From assembly GCA_030141605.1 (NCBI GenBank), contig JAQGDQ010000070.1, positions 432,001 through 496,000 on the forward strand: a stretch of DNA of 64,000 nucleotides, given 5' to 3'. The DNA comes from Tubiluchus corallicola (lineage: Eukaryota; Priapulida; Priapulimorpha; Priapulimorphida; Tubiluchidae). A model generated the notes under the pieces. That model was given only the letters and a program-made list of their open reading frames with translations. It searched no databases and had not been told where the DNA came from. Position numbers and translations under genes: made by a program. This document shows, one piece after another, positions 34,783-47,500 of this stretch (position 1 is the stretch's first letter; each line of letters opens with the position of its first letter).

Positions 34783-37578
34783 ATGTGAAACATATGCAGC
34801 AAGGGAACTTTAGTAAGAAATATGCGTCAAAGAGATAAAAGGTATAGTTGAATGATAACAATTTATAAAATTTAATGACATCAGGTGCAAAAATCGTAAT
34901 GTTGAAAATGTGATAATTATCATGGCATAACTCGACGTCTATCAACAAAATGCTGAAATTGTTTTTGGTATAAATGTTCGTAAGACTCAATGTGGTCACA
35001 AAGCTGAAGTCGCCGACTGGCCAAAGCTGACCACAAAAAGTGACCAGACCTGCAATTAAAATGACCATTCTAAAAAACTAATCATTTGAAATGTTTCCGA
35101 GGCACGTCTTTGTGACTAAACCATGTCCCAGCATCTTTCTCCATTACAAAACTCTCGCTGTCTTTACTAGACAATGCAACGTGTCACAGAATGGATTTAA
35201 TTCTGTGGTCTAGTGCCTGTTAGTTATTGTAAGACACGTACAAGGTATTTGCGCGTTGATGTTTTATTCGATTAACCCATGAAAATCTGCTACGGGGATC
35301 CAACGAAACCCGACCAGACCGACATAACTTTTGGCGATTCGCTGAACCGCGCAACAGCTAACACTTTTTAGGTGAGGAAGAACAGGTTAAAATTATTACA
35401 ACTTTTAACGATAACGCTTTTAGAAAACGAAAATATTCAAAATCTGTAACTCTTCTGACCGACTCCTACAACAAGTACATGAACTTATGACAGCCAAGCT
35501 ATTGAGTATTTGGAAGAATTCGAGAATCTTCCCAAGTGCCCAGGTTGGAGATAGACACCGAAAAGATTTGCCAATGTGAATGCCGTTTTAAAGTTCATTC
35601 TTGGGCTTTTCGATAGAAACAACTTTCAATTATTCAAACATTAATGTCTTTTTTTATCAGATCCTAATTTATAATAAAGTAATTAGGCCAGTGCATCATT
35701 ATCAAACATTGTCCATGGGTGGGTCACGAGCAATTGTTGAACATGAAACTCGTTACTATCATAAATTACGTCGCATAACAGAGGATGCACAAAATACAAC
35801 AGCACGTAGTTGCCGTCGGATTTGGTGACGCTGATGCTAGGCTTAGCTTTCTGGAGATTTCCGTTAAGATTCCTGGAAGCTGGGAGTTTTCCGCTATCCC
35901 GGTAGCAGAAAACGACGATTACAACTTTCGTTTTCATCCAGAACATCCCGGGTTTGATCACAGCAATAAGTAAACACGGCGGAGGTTTTGCGTTTTCTTT
36001 GCCTACAATGAGAGGAGGTGAATCACCCCAGCTCTGCACACATTCACCAATATGCAAGGTTTTTTTCAACTGCAACCTCTGACACTACTTTTGTCTGATG
36101 AGCTAGGACCCATTGTTCGCCTCACTAAACTGTCTTGGCAAACGTTTTCTTCTAAACTGACTGTATCAATACGATTGTTCCGTCCATTATGTGGGGAGGT
36201 GGCAACAGTGGTGAACGCCCGCAAGATTCATCTGCCTGGCTTATCTATCAAACAAATTATGTTCGCATTTTTTCTTAAAATGTTTGTGCTTTTTTCACAC
36301 TTCCCTACATTATGTTGCTCCATCTTATTATACTAGTCTTTTAAATATTCGTTTCAAACTGCTGCATATTCTCGACTAGACAGCCCGTCTAGCATTATTG
36401 TGGATTAAGACGTCAAGCCGTTGTTATGATAGTAAAAGCCAAACGAAAACAGCTTATTAAATCTACTGTTAAGAAAATACACATAAGAAAATACGCATAA
36501 CTTGTAGTAGTTGCAAGTTAAGAAAGGCTAAGCCTCTTCATTCAGGCCCTGGTCATCGGCCTGGGAATAGACAATGTTCAGTCTATGTCTTAGTTCGTGG
36601 CATATCCGCTAGGGGAGAAAATTAACATCTTTCAAAATTTCGCAGCATGAAACTAAAACTCTCGGTCTAAAGGAAAACATTATCAGCCAAACATTTACAC
36701 AAATTGAAAGGTACACACAAAGAAACAGAACGATCGGAGAGGAAGGTTAAAGGAGTAAATAACAACAGTAAATTTTCTGAAAATTCTGATTGTAATTGGT
36801 GAGGCAAAAAAATCGTCTGCTTAATGACATATGAATTACGTTCTGAGACTTTGTCGAATTTCTAACGAAAAGGCAGTTAATCAACTTCTAACTGCACCAT
36901 TGACAATACATAGGCCTACTCACTTTTCCACTTTCTTACTATTTTCTCACATTTTTTATTTCAAGCATGCTCAAGAGGCTCATCACATTCAGTACATTCA
37001 CTCATTACAAAAGGGCGCATTGTTGTTTAACATGGATTTATTTGAAGAGGAATGCAGTTAAACCACCGTTGAAGAAAGTTCTATAGCGACATTAGCTTTT
37101 AACAATCTGTGAATAAGCAAATTGAACAATTAACCCTAGAACATCAGACGCGGGAGACCACATAGTCTAGTGAAAAGCGGAAATTTACAAAGTTTTCAAA
37201 AACTGAAATCTGACAAGTGACGACTCAATTGAACCAGTCAAGTGCAAAATGCAGGTTGATTTAACAACAAACATGATTTATTAAAAAAAGACTATATTAC
37301 TTGTCAGATATCTGATGTAAACACAATAGATTTCTTGAGCAAGTCAGACTACAGAAAGCTGGAAAACACTTTCTACGAGTGAAGCGATCAGGGAGGTGAA
37401 AAAAGAGGGAAAGAATTAATGGAGCAGCGATGCAGCAGCTGATGTTGCATCCTCTACTACGGCCATTGCTCCCACTGTGTGACTGTTTGGCTGCTGTCAG
37501 TGGCAAGGTCTTATTTTCTGATACCACTAATGTTGCTGTTATTGCTGTTGCCATTGCCGGTGCTGCTGTAGCTCCTGT

Positions 37579-37660
37579 CATTGTATGATGATGATGATGA
37601 TAAAAACCGGTTACATTCACATTGATGACGATGATTGACGAATGTGATGAGATAATGGTA

Positions 37661-37713
<53 letters not shown>

Positions 37714-37766
37714 TGACGATGACGATGACGACGACAACGACGACGGCGACGATGATGATGATGACG
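37579..37766 (+). repeat. GAT/GAC trinucleotide microsatellite
   Basis: A perfect GAT core at 37662-37711 is flanked by GAC/GAT mixtures. Poly-Ser and poly-Ile frames on the minus strand derive from it. Confidence 0.92.
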
Positions 37767-40700
37767 CAGCCACTTACTGCTGACGTTGCTGTTGTTGCTA
37801 CAACTAATACTTCTGCTGCTTATACAGGTTCTGGGTAAGATTTCCCACGCAGTTTGCCACGCTACACTCCCTTATCCAAATACCTGCTTGCATAGCCTAC
37901 TTATTACATTTATAGTGGAGGCAGGACCGGATCCTAGTTTTTTGTCAAAGCGAGTTCTCTAATATACGATGCAAACACGTAGAGTTACCCTAGCCAGATT
38001 CGGATGTATACATAACTACCTTAATCAGATATACAGAGCGTGGCGTATTAAACAACAAATGGGTTAGAAACGGATTTCCTGACCATCATCCATCCATTTA
38101 CTAATCAGGCTATACTTAGTTTCACTCACTAAATACACACTCCGTGACTACTGGGTTAAATCCCTCACACTTAAGTCAAAGAAAAATTAGTTTCATTAAA
38201 GTTTTCTTTCTTTATCTGCCTTCCAATAACTTTTATAGTAGTTTTCTTTCGTTGTTTGCACTTTAGTGGTAATTAATTGGCGTTGTTTCTGTCAGACAAT
38301 ATAATATCAAATTCAACAAGTTTAGGAATAAAAAGATTTTGGGAATTCCTATTGTTGCTTTCTTATCAGCTTGCTTGTAGCAAAACCTTGAATTAACCCA
38401 GATACCGTGAGGCGATACCTTGCCAATAGATTATTTCTGGCTTTTTATTGTCCGCACGCGTACTTAACTCTTTACCAACTTTTAAATTGTGAAATCTTTA
38501 ATCTTATTATAACATAGGCATTCAATACTGTCTCGTGTAACACCTCAATAGCGTGATCAGCTGGTTGGGGTTTGCATAAGGTTGGTATGGTGCTCACGTC
38601 GTATAGTTAATGTAGAAGTACTTACACCCCTGACAATAGACGAAATTGCACCTATGAAAAGAAACAGTAATTGCACCTACCTAAAGTATTTTATATTAAA
38701 TAATGACCTAACTATATATAATCTGTAATTCTCAAACAAACAAAGCTGCGTGATTCTAGGTGCATAAAATACATTTTAACATAATGTATGGTAGCCAATA
38801 CTAGTCATGTGTCATACAAGAACGAAGAAGTACTAAGGCTGTTGTCCCTGGCATGACTCCATACTGATTTTGCAGTAACTCAGCTGATTGATCTACTTCT
38901 TGTTTATATTCTCATGTAAATCTAATCTTCATTTCGTCATCATCACATTCACTTTTCATCGTCATTTCTTTGCCCTAGTATTTCATTCTCCTTAAATATT
39001 TTATTTTGCACATCCTATATCCTTTCTTTCCATTCTGCATTCTGCTTCGGTCTGTACAAATTTACCTTCTTGATCTGAGCTGATGTCCGAATATCTTGTA
39101 AATTTATGAATTTTTTGTTTGTTGTAGGAATTGTGTGTGTATTGTAATGTATGTAACAAGGAACGTAACGTCATGGCACTTTGGGAAAATAAACTAAAGT
39201 AAACTAATAATCTGAACTAATCTAAACTAAACACGAAAATCATTACAAAGAAAACCAAAGTGGTATGCGAGTAGTGTAACTGTTGTGAAATCTTCCACCT
39301 CCTATTATCTATGCAAATAATTTTGAACGATCTGCCTAATTAACCCGTGAAGGATAAGAAAAGCACATCGATCAATCACAAAGTAAAAACAAACCTCAAG
39401 AGCAACGTCCTAAGTAGAAACAAAAGCAACTGAAATAACAAACCAAGAGGAGTCAATTGGAAAAGATGGTCTTTTAAAAGTAGGTTCAACGGTGTATATG
39501 GCGGGGAACTGAAATGGATTGAGAGCAGAAATAAAATGACACTGAGTGAAGCTACCGTTTTCTGTACCGTACGGAAAAAATATCACGCGCGGCGAAGAGG
39601 AAATAATACTGAAAACTCACTGACGGGCATACTACTATGATTGGCACCCCATTTTGTGCAAATGGAATAATAACGGTTTGTTGCGTGCAAAACGGCTGCG
39701 TGTTCTGAGAGATTTGTTCTAACTGTATGGAACTTGATTGCTTTTACCTGTGAGAATACCAGTTGTAAGCAAAATGTTGAAAACTTTCCTTTAATTATTA
39801 TTGCCGCCACGGCAAAGAAAAATCTGCTATGTAATCTGCTGTTGATAGTTAGTATTAATGCTAAATATTTTTTATACAATTCAGTACCATCGATCATAAT
39901 CCAGCGTTTATTAGTAGTTTGAATAGTTGTAGCAAGACCGAAACCTAGCTCATTATCAACGTTGCGCATTTAAAATGAGGTACTGAACCGACAGAGGTCA
40001 GATGTGCCTTAGGCGTGTTCAAATGTGACTGCGTCATATTTCTGCTAAGCAAACAGATAGGACCAGTATGGCGAATAAAACTTCCCAGGGAAAGTACTGA
40101 ACCAAATGCAACCCATCGTTTCACTGACTAGCATTCATAATGTTTGACTTCGGTCGCCAAGCACACACTGTGACTACTCGGATATTCTCTGACCTCAAAA
40201 TGAGCACTGCTAAAAATAAGTACGTTTTAGAGGAAAAGCACAAGTTGTCGAAATGACAGTTAATGTTGTTGCACCTTAGTGCCTAGTTTTGAGTGAGTAG
40301 CAGCTGAATGAATTAATAATATAAGAAAAACAAAAAACATACAATTACTATGAAGATAGGACAGTAACAGTAAACGACGCTGGAATATGCGACACCTATG
40401 TGCGATTTGGTACAGTTAAACATCAATTTTCATTTCTCAAAAAGTAACGTTTACACAATACACTTCTACACAGTGCCGTAGGTGCAATGTGAGTTTTCAA
40501 ATTTTAATCACTAACAAAAGAAAGCATTAATAACGTTTAGTCAGTCGTAAATATAACCCTAGCTATAAAACTTGACAGAAATACAGCTGTAATAATTACA
40601 CATGGGCTTATTATCATACTGAAAGCTTGAGAACGGGTCAAAAGTTTGTTAAAAGCAAAAGCCGCACAAATGTCAAAATAGCCATTCCGAACACAAATTA

Positions 40701-43324
40701 AAAATTCTGAGCACGTTAGCGTAGCAAATATTTTACTAAACGGAGAAAAGTGTGTTGAAACATTAAGTTGCAGTAACTGACGTTAAAAGTTCGGCGGGTG
40801 TATTGTACATTGGATTAATCATTTACTTTTTACATCCCAGAATGGGAGCTTGCGTTGTTGTCCTGGTTCTTGTGGACAGTTTATTTTCAAAATCACAGGG
40901 GTTCACGCTGCACTTGAGTTTTTTTTAATTAATCTGGTTCACATCACGACTGAACAACATCAAACATACACGTGTGACTCCTTAAGAATAGCAAAAATAA
41001 ATCATTAGACTTTCCACGTGCCTATAATAGTTGCTTATAGTTTAGTTGCTTATACTGTGAAATCGGTAACTTAAATACTAAATAGTTGCTATCCACTTGG
41101 TGGTTACAAACTTACAGTAATTGCTGCAACCTCTCATTCGGTAACTTTTGAACAAGGCCTTTCAAAAAATACCCAGTATTAAAAAAGTTGCCCTTGACCA
41201 ATTGAAATTTTCTTCTGTTAACATCTATAGTTTTGCTGGAATTGCAGTAGTTATTGTTCTGAACTTGAAAAGGGCCATCATGTCGACACTCCTATAATGA
41301 TGTCACAAAAAAGTGCAGGCAAATTTCAGCTCCGCCCACAAAGTTATTGGCCATTATCAACGGGGTCGCGGATTGCATTACTTAAAGTTATTGAGAACGT
41401 CATAGACTTTGGACATAGGTCATCGGGTGCCTAACTAACACTGACCAATTGATCTAACTCTGTATATTGCAAAGGAAGAGAGTTCTTTTTAGACCTAAAC
41501 CAGCGAAAACCTTCATTAACTATGACAAAAATGCACTGCAAAACCGCTCATTGTATCAGCGGCTCAATTTTATGCTACAATTCGCGTGTTAATCAAAGGT
41601 TTTAACCACGCTGTAGCTTATTTTCCCTCGCCAATGAGCTGCTGTTATTGCAAGCGACCTTCAAATAAAACAAAAGTGATCATTAAATTGACTGGATTTA
41701 GACAGCTCAGTTGCCAGAATGAACGAAATTAGTAGTATAATTTGACTAAAGAATGCAGCCTGGTCACCTGGCGGATGATGTGTGAACACCACAAACAAGT
41801 AAACTGCAATATCAAAAGTTATCTATAATCAATAATTCTTTAATTATTACATGCAAAGTAAGCCAAAAGATGTGATAGTTATAGTTGACTTACACACAGT
41901 ATTTAGGAAGCAGCAGTACGTGGACGGACAGGTTGTATCCCTATCTTAGTTCCGCCACTTGATTGGGAAATTAATGAATTATCAACAACAATCTAGTGTG
42001 AAGGTCGAGAAAGCCGCCTTAGTGCATCTTTACCTGCTATTCTGGATAAGCAGGCATAATTAGACTTCAAGTGCTGCCAATAATCCATCCAACGACAATA
42101 AAACGGCGAATATTTCTGATGATATGTTGTTGTGAAAGAAGTTTATATGAGATAAAATGAAATATTTGGGGGACAAATTTCTTCTTAAAATTTAGTGTTG
42201 AAATTAGTGGGAGAACACCCATTTTGTCATTAATTTGAAGACTCGCTTCCTGTAATAAAATCCAGAAGGGTGGGTTGGGAATAATATCAACCCATGCCTT
42301 CAAACTTTGTCTGTAATCCTTAAAGCACACAAATAGTTTCGCCACTGCTAAAATAGACTGCAGTAGTTTGATAAGCTATTTACTGATAAACTGTAGTTAC
42401 CTATTGCAAATGAATTAAGAAACCGAACACTATGATCAAGTTAAAACAGTCCAAAAGTAAATATGGATTTGATTTTTTTAATTAAAACACGATACAAAAC
42501 TCTAATTTGCCTAAGTGAATTATGGTTTTATGTCTGTGCGTCTGTGGAGGAAAAATTACGAAATACACTATGCGTCTTAAAATCGTCTGACATAATTACT
42601 GAAACATTTAAATTTAATAGGTTACCTGACCATCACAATGAAGTTGTGCTTACACTAATGAATTTATTTCTGCCTTTTAAAAGAGGCCTAACGGTGGAAA
42701 GTTGTTTACCGATATTCAGGCCTACATGTTTACGATTTCACTTTGTATTTAAAATAACATGTTTATCCTCCGTTTACATTGCTGTATTTTAATTATACAC
42801 GTTTCGTAAGGAAATATGTTTGTATGTCACAAAGGTTTCGCTTTCAGACTCAGCCAGTAAAGAAAGTGAGAATGACGGAACGCCACAACGCGAAAATAAC
42901 AGTAATTGTTATTTTAGCATTAGCATTCCCTGCCTGAAGGACGAAAGTGAGACCGACAGGGCTTTTAATAAAAATCCTGAGCTAAACATTTATCCCGAAT
43001 GGACAGAAAGACGAATAGGTGCAGCCATTTTAGGAGAAAGATTTGTCACTTGTGTGCAGTGTTAAATAGGAGTAAAGAAAAGACGATATAGATGCGCTCT
43101 ACAAAACGAATTAACGATTACCACTTAACCTCGTAAAGATCTAAGAAAACTGGTAACCGGAAATGGCAGAGCTTTACATAATTCTGAACGCGATAAGTAT
43201 GGTAAATGCTAAATTCAATGGCCTATACCCTATAGCCTTGGCATTGAACTTGTATCATTGAGGCTTGTAAAGTCTGGATACTGTGGTCCACAAACTTAAT
43301 ATAAATCACAATTGTGTTTTATTT

Positions 43325-43378
43325 ATATGTATATAATATATATATACATATATAGTCATATATATATATATATATATT
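43325..43378 (+). repeat. TA dinucleotide microsatellite
   Basis: Interrupted TATATA runs with a perfect block at 43358-43377. Confidence 0.92.
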
Positions 43379-43784
43379 GCAACTTGTATCATTGTGTGCG
43401 CCGATTTTCTTTTGTCTTGTGTCACTTGGTAGCATCACAATAATCTGATAGATGTGCCTCACCACTACACAGATATTACAGACTTATCTAACACTTTTTG
43501 CGTCAAGTTGGCTACACCAAACTGTCATAGCCTTTTTCTGGCTACCCCAAGCTTCACTAAACCTAAGACTTCAGGTCCGGACCTAACGGTAACCCTATAG
43601 ACGTTTTAAGAATTCTGAAAAATTTTGCAAAAAAATTACAGTTTTAAGACTTTTTTAATTAACTGTAAACAGCGTGTTACGATTCTCTTTATATCCTTTA
43701 TTGCATTTCAGAAGGCCTCTTCATTCCCAGTCGTTCTAAAACGAGATCGGAACAAAAAGCAAAAAAAATAACAGAAGGACCTAC

Positions 43785-43910
43785 CTGTGTTGCTCCTAGT
43801 TGTATGATCCGTGCAACCGGGTCTGCCATTACACCCTGACTGCATCCAGCACCTGTAAAAGGTTCCATTCTCAAAACCACATCCGCCGTGTTCGAAATCA
43901 CATTCAAATG
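43785..43910 (-). CDS. Mucin-MAM protein, exon 2 (start of MAM domain)
   Basis: A 126-base exon, phase 1 at both ends, acceptor ATTTTTTCAG and donor ACAG/GTAGGT. With the last base of exon 1 it reads SFECDFEHGGCGFENGTFYR, then CW, MQSGCNGRPGCTDHTTRSNT. The opening C-DFE---CGF and the later DHT are hallmarks of a MAM domain. Phase-1 entry is usual for shuffled extracellular modules. Confidence 0.9.
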
Positions 43911-44524
43911 CTGAAAAAATACAGAACTTGATAAAAGATGTACATAGACATTTACAGAAATTAAATAATGCATAACTTAGTAACGGGTAACTTATTACAG
44001 CATGGACGGTTATTAACAGACGGCAAACGAAGTCTGATTAAAAATATGAAAACTAAGTTCATGTCCATGTTTTTAAATTTCTAATGGGAGGGTTTTGTGA
44101 CACTCACTCATCACTGGAAAGCAGTTATACAATGGGCTAATATTATCTTCACTATGTATGATTATATTACTTCAGAAGGTATTTAGTCTAAAGTTCTAGA
44201 AACCTTAGCATTATAGACACGAAGCAAGAGTAGCAAACCACGTTAAATTAAATTCCGTTTCTTCCTAGTTACTGCTCACACAGAAGTGCCCCTTCTCCTA
44301 AATACATAGCTTATCCAATTCAATTTTCATGCTTTCCACACTTTACAGCTATTTAGACCCAACTTGCTTTTCCACAGGTTCCCCATCAATTAGCTAATGT
44401 ACATATGTCAAACCAGCGGTTAGTGAGAGTTGTGAAAAAACTAAAACTAAGCAAATAAGAAACCATGTAATGTAAAAAAAATGACTCCATTCAAATAAAC
44501 AGTTACGTAATGGTTAATACTTAC
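43911..44524 (-). other. Intron 1 of the mucin-MAM gene
   Basis: GT-AG intron of 614 bases with nothing else recognised. Confidence 0.8.
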
Positions 44525-47500
44525 ACACTGCTTCATCTGCAACTACGACATTATCACTTATCGCAGTCCTTGTGGCTTCATTAATTTTCTGCGTCAAAAG
44601 AAGATCTGCAGCTGATGCATTGTCGTCACTAGCTTCTTCTTCTTCATCGTCATCGTCGTCATCGTCATCAGCGGTATCGTCATCGTCGTCATCGTCATCA
44701 TCGTCATCAGCGGTATCGTCATCTTTATCGACCTTCACAATTTTCTCTTTCTGTGTCGTCGAGGGTTCAGTAGATCCGGAAGTTCCAGGAGTGGCATCTC
44801 TCTGAAACACTTGGTCTCCCTTCTGCACAAACGTAGTACCTTCAGAAGAAAGTGTTGAGGTTTCAACTGGCTGTGTGGTGTTTTCAACAGATTGCGTAAC
44901 GCCTTCTTCAGAATCAAGTAATCCTAGAAAATTGAGTAAAGCTTGAAGTCTGCTTGAAATGGTAGTCTTTTTAGGTGCCTCTGTTTTCGGAACCGGTGTA
45001 ATTGGCTGTTTACTGGTAGTTTCAGTACTGTCTATCTGCATGGTGCTGGTTAGCTGGATAGTGGAAGTTTCTGCAGTGGTGCCTGAAGAAGTCTGTCTTG
45101 TAGTGTCCTCAACTAGCTTCATTGTAGTTTCTGTTGAAAGCTGTGTTGTAGTTTCCTCAATACGCTGCACTGTTGTTTCTGCTGAAGGATGAGTGGTAGT
45201 GCCATCAACAGGCTGCGTTGTAGTTTCTACTAAAGGCTGTGTTGTAGTGTCCTCAACAGACTGAGTGGTAATTTTTGCTGAAGGCTGTGTTGTAGTGTCC
45301 TCAACAGACTGCACTGTAGTTTCTGCTGAAAGCTGTGTTGTAGTGCCATCAACAGGCTGCATTGTAGTTTCTACTAAAGGCTGTGTTGTAGTGTCCTCAA
45401 CAGACTGAGTTGTAATTTCTACTGAAGGTTGTGTTGTAGTGTCCTCAACAGACTGCACTGTAGTTTCTGCTGAAAGCTGTGTTGTAGTGTCCTCAACAGA
45501 CTGCATTGTTGTTACTGCTGAAAGCTGTGTCGTAGTGTCCTCAACAGACTGCACTGTAGTTTCTGCTGAAAGCTGTGTTGTAGTGTCCTCAACTGACTGC
45601 GTTGCAGTTTCTGCTGAAGGCTGTGTTGTAGTGTCCTCAACAGACTGCGTTGCAGTTTCTGCTGAAAGTTGTGTTGTAGTGTCCTCAACTGACTGCGTAG
45701 CAGTTTCTGCTGAAAGTTGTGTTGTAGTGTCCTCAGCAGACTGCACTGTAGTGTCCGCTGAAAGTTGTGTTGTAGTGTCCTCAGCAGACTGCACTGTAGT
45801 TTCTGCTGAAAGCTGTGTTGTAGTGTCCTCAACAGACTGCACTGTAGTTTCTGCTGAAAGCTGTGTTGTAGTGTCCTCAACAGGCTGCACTGTAGTTTCT
45901 ACTGAAGGCTGTGTTGTAGTGTCCTCAACTAACTGCGTTGCAGTTTCTGCTGAAGGCTGTGTTGTAGTGTCCTCAACTGACTGCGTTGCAGTTTCTGCTG
46001 AAGGCTGTGTTGTAGTGTCCTCAACAGACTGCGTTGCAGTTTCTGCTGAAGGCTGTGTTGTAGTGTCCTCAACAGACTGCGTTGCAGTTTCTGCTGAAAG
46101 TTGTGTTGTAGTGTCCTCAACTGACTGCGTAGCAGTTTCTGCTGAAAGTTGTGTTGTAGTGTCCTCAGCAGACTGCACTGTAGTGTCCGCTGAAAGTTGT
46201 GTTGTAGTGTCCTCAGCAGACTGCACTGTAGTTTCTGCTGAAAGCTGTGTTGTAGTGTCCTCAACAGACTGCATTGTTGTTACTGCTGAAAGCTGTGTCG
46301 TAGTGTCCTCAACAGACTGCACTGTAGTTTCTGCTGAAAGCTGTGTTGTAGTGTCCTCAACTGACTGCGTTGCAGTTTCTGCTGAAGGCTGTGTTGTAGT
46401 GTCCTCAACAGACTGCACTGTAGTTTCTGCTGAAAGCTGTGTTGTAGTGTCCTCAACAGGCTGCACTGTAGTTTCTACTGAAGGCTGTGTTGTAGTGTCC
46501 TCAACTAACTGCGTTGCAGTTTCTGCTGAAGGCTGTGTTGTAGTGTCCTCAACTGACTGCGTTGCAGTTTCTGCTGAAGGCTGTGTTGTAGTGTCCTCAA
46601 CAGACTGCGTTGCAGTTTCTGCTGAAGTCTGTGTTGTAGTGTCCTCAACTGACTGCGTTGCAGTTTCTGCTGAAGGCTGTGTTGTAATGTCCTCAACTGA
46701 CTGCGTTGCAGTTTCTGTTGAAGGCTGTGTTGTAGTGTCCTCAACAAGTTGCATTGTAGTTTCTGCCGCAGTTTGCAAAACTGTCGTGATTTGGCCTGCT
46801 TGCGTTGGCTCAGAAGTAGTCAAACCAAAAAATTTCATGGTAGTTTCCAGCAAAGACGTAAGTGTACTAGAAACAGTAGTTGCTTCAGCTTGTTCTTCCA
46901 CAAGTGGCACGTCTGTAGAAATGACTTCGGCTACAATAGTTGTTGGTGCATCAGTTGTTTCAACTGCAGTGGTTCCTGGTGCTGGAGTTGTCTCTGCAAT
47001 AGTGGTTGTTGGTGCTACAGTTGTTTCTGCTGCGGTAGTTGTCGGTGCCATGGTTGTTACTGCTGCAGTTGCTGTTGGTGCAGTTGCTTCTGCTGCAGTC
47101 GTTGTTGGTGCCACAGTTGTTGTTGGTGCAGTTGTTTCTGCTACAGTAGCTGTGGGTGCTACTGTTCTTTCAGCTGCAGTAGTTGTGGGTGTCACAATTG
47201 TTTCTGCTGCAGTAGTCGTTGGCGCCACAGTTGTTTCTGCTGCAGTTGTTGTTGCTGCTGCAGTTGTTTCTGCTACAGTTGTTGTGGGTGCCACAGTTGT
47301 TTCTGTTGCAGTAATTGTTGGCGCCACTGTTCTTTCAGCTGCAGTTATTGTTCTTGCTGCAGTTGTTTCTGCTGCAGTAGTTGTGGGTGCCACAGTTGTT
47401 TCTGCTGCTGCAGTTGTAGGTGCTACAGTTGTTTCTACTACAGTAGTTGTGGGTACCACTGTTGTGTCTGCTGCAGCTGTTGTTGGTACCACAGTTGTTG

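Larger units (their letters stand above)
33428..43784 (-). other. Intron 2 of the mucin-MAM gene, 10.4 kb
   Basis: GT-AG intron splitting the MAM domain between SNT and GHFL. It contains CAT/ATC repeats (33735-34030), a TTTA array (34737-34782), GAT repeats (37579-37766), a LINE-like tail (39187-39233) and a TA array (43325-43378). Several open frames of 80-130 codons on either strand (35683-36075, 39583-39969, 42463-42792, 42820-43065) show no recognised family. Confidence 0.7.

Noticed and set aside
45140-46765. Regular 48-bp repeats as a CRISPR array
   Set aside because: The whole unit is repeated with no unique spacers, it lies in frame inside a eukaryotic exon, and the host is an animal.
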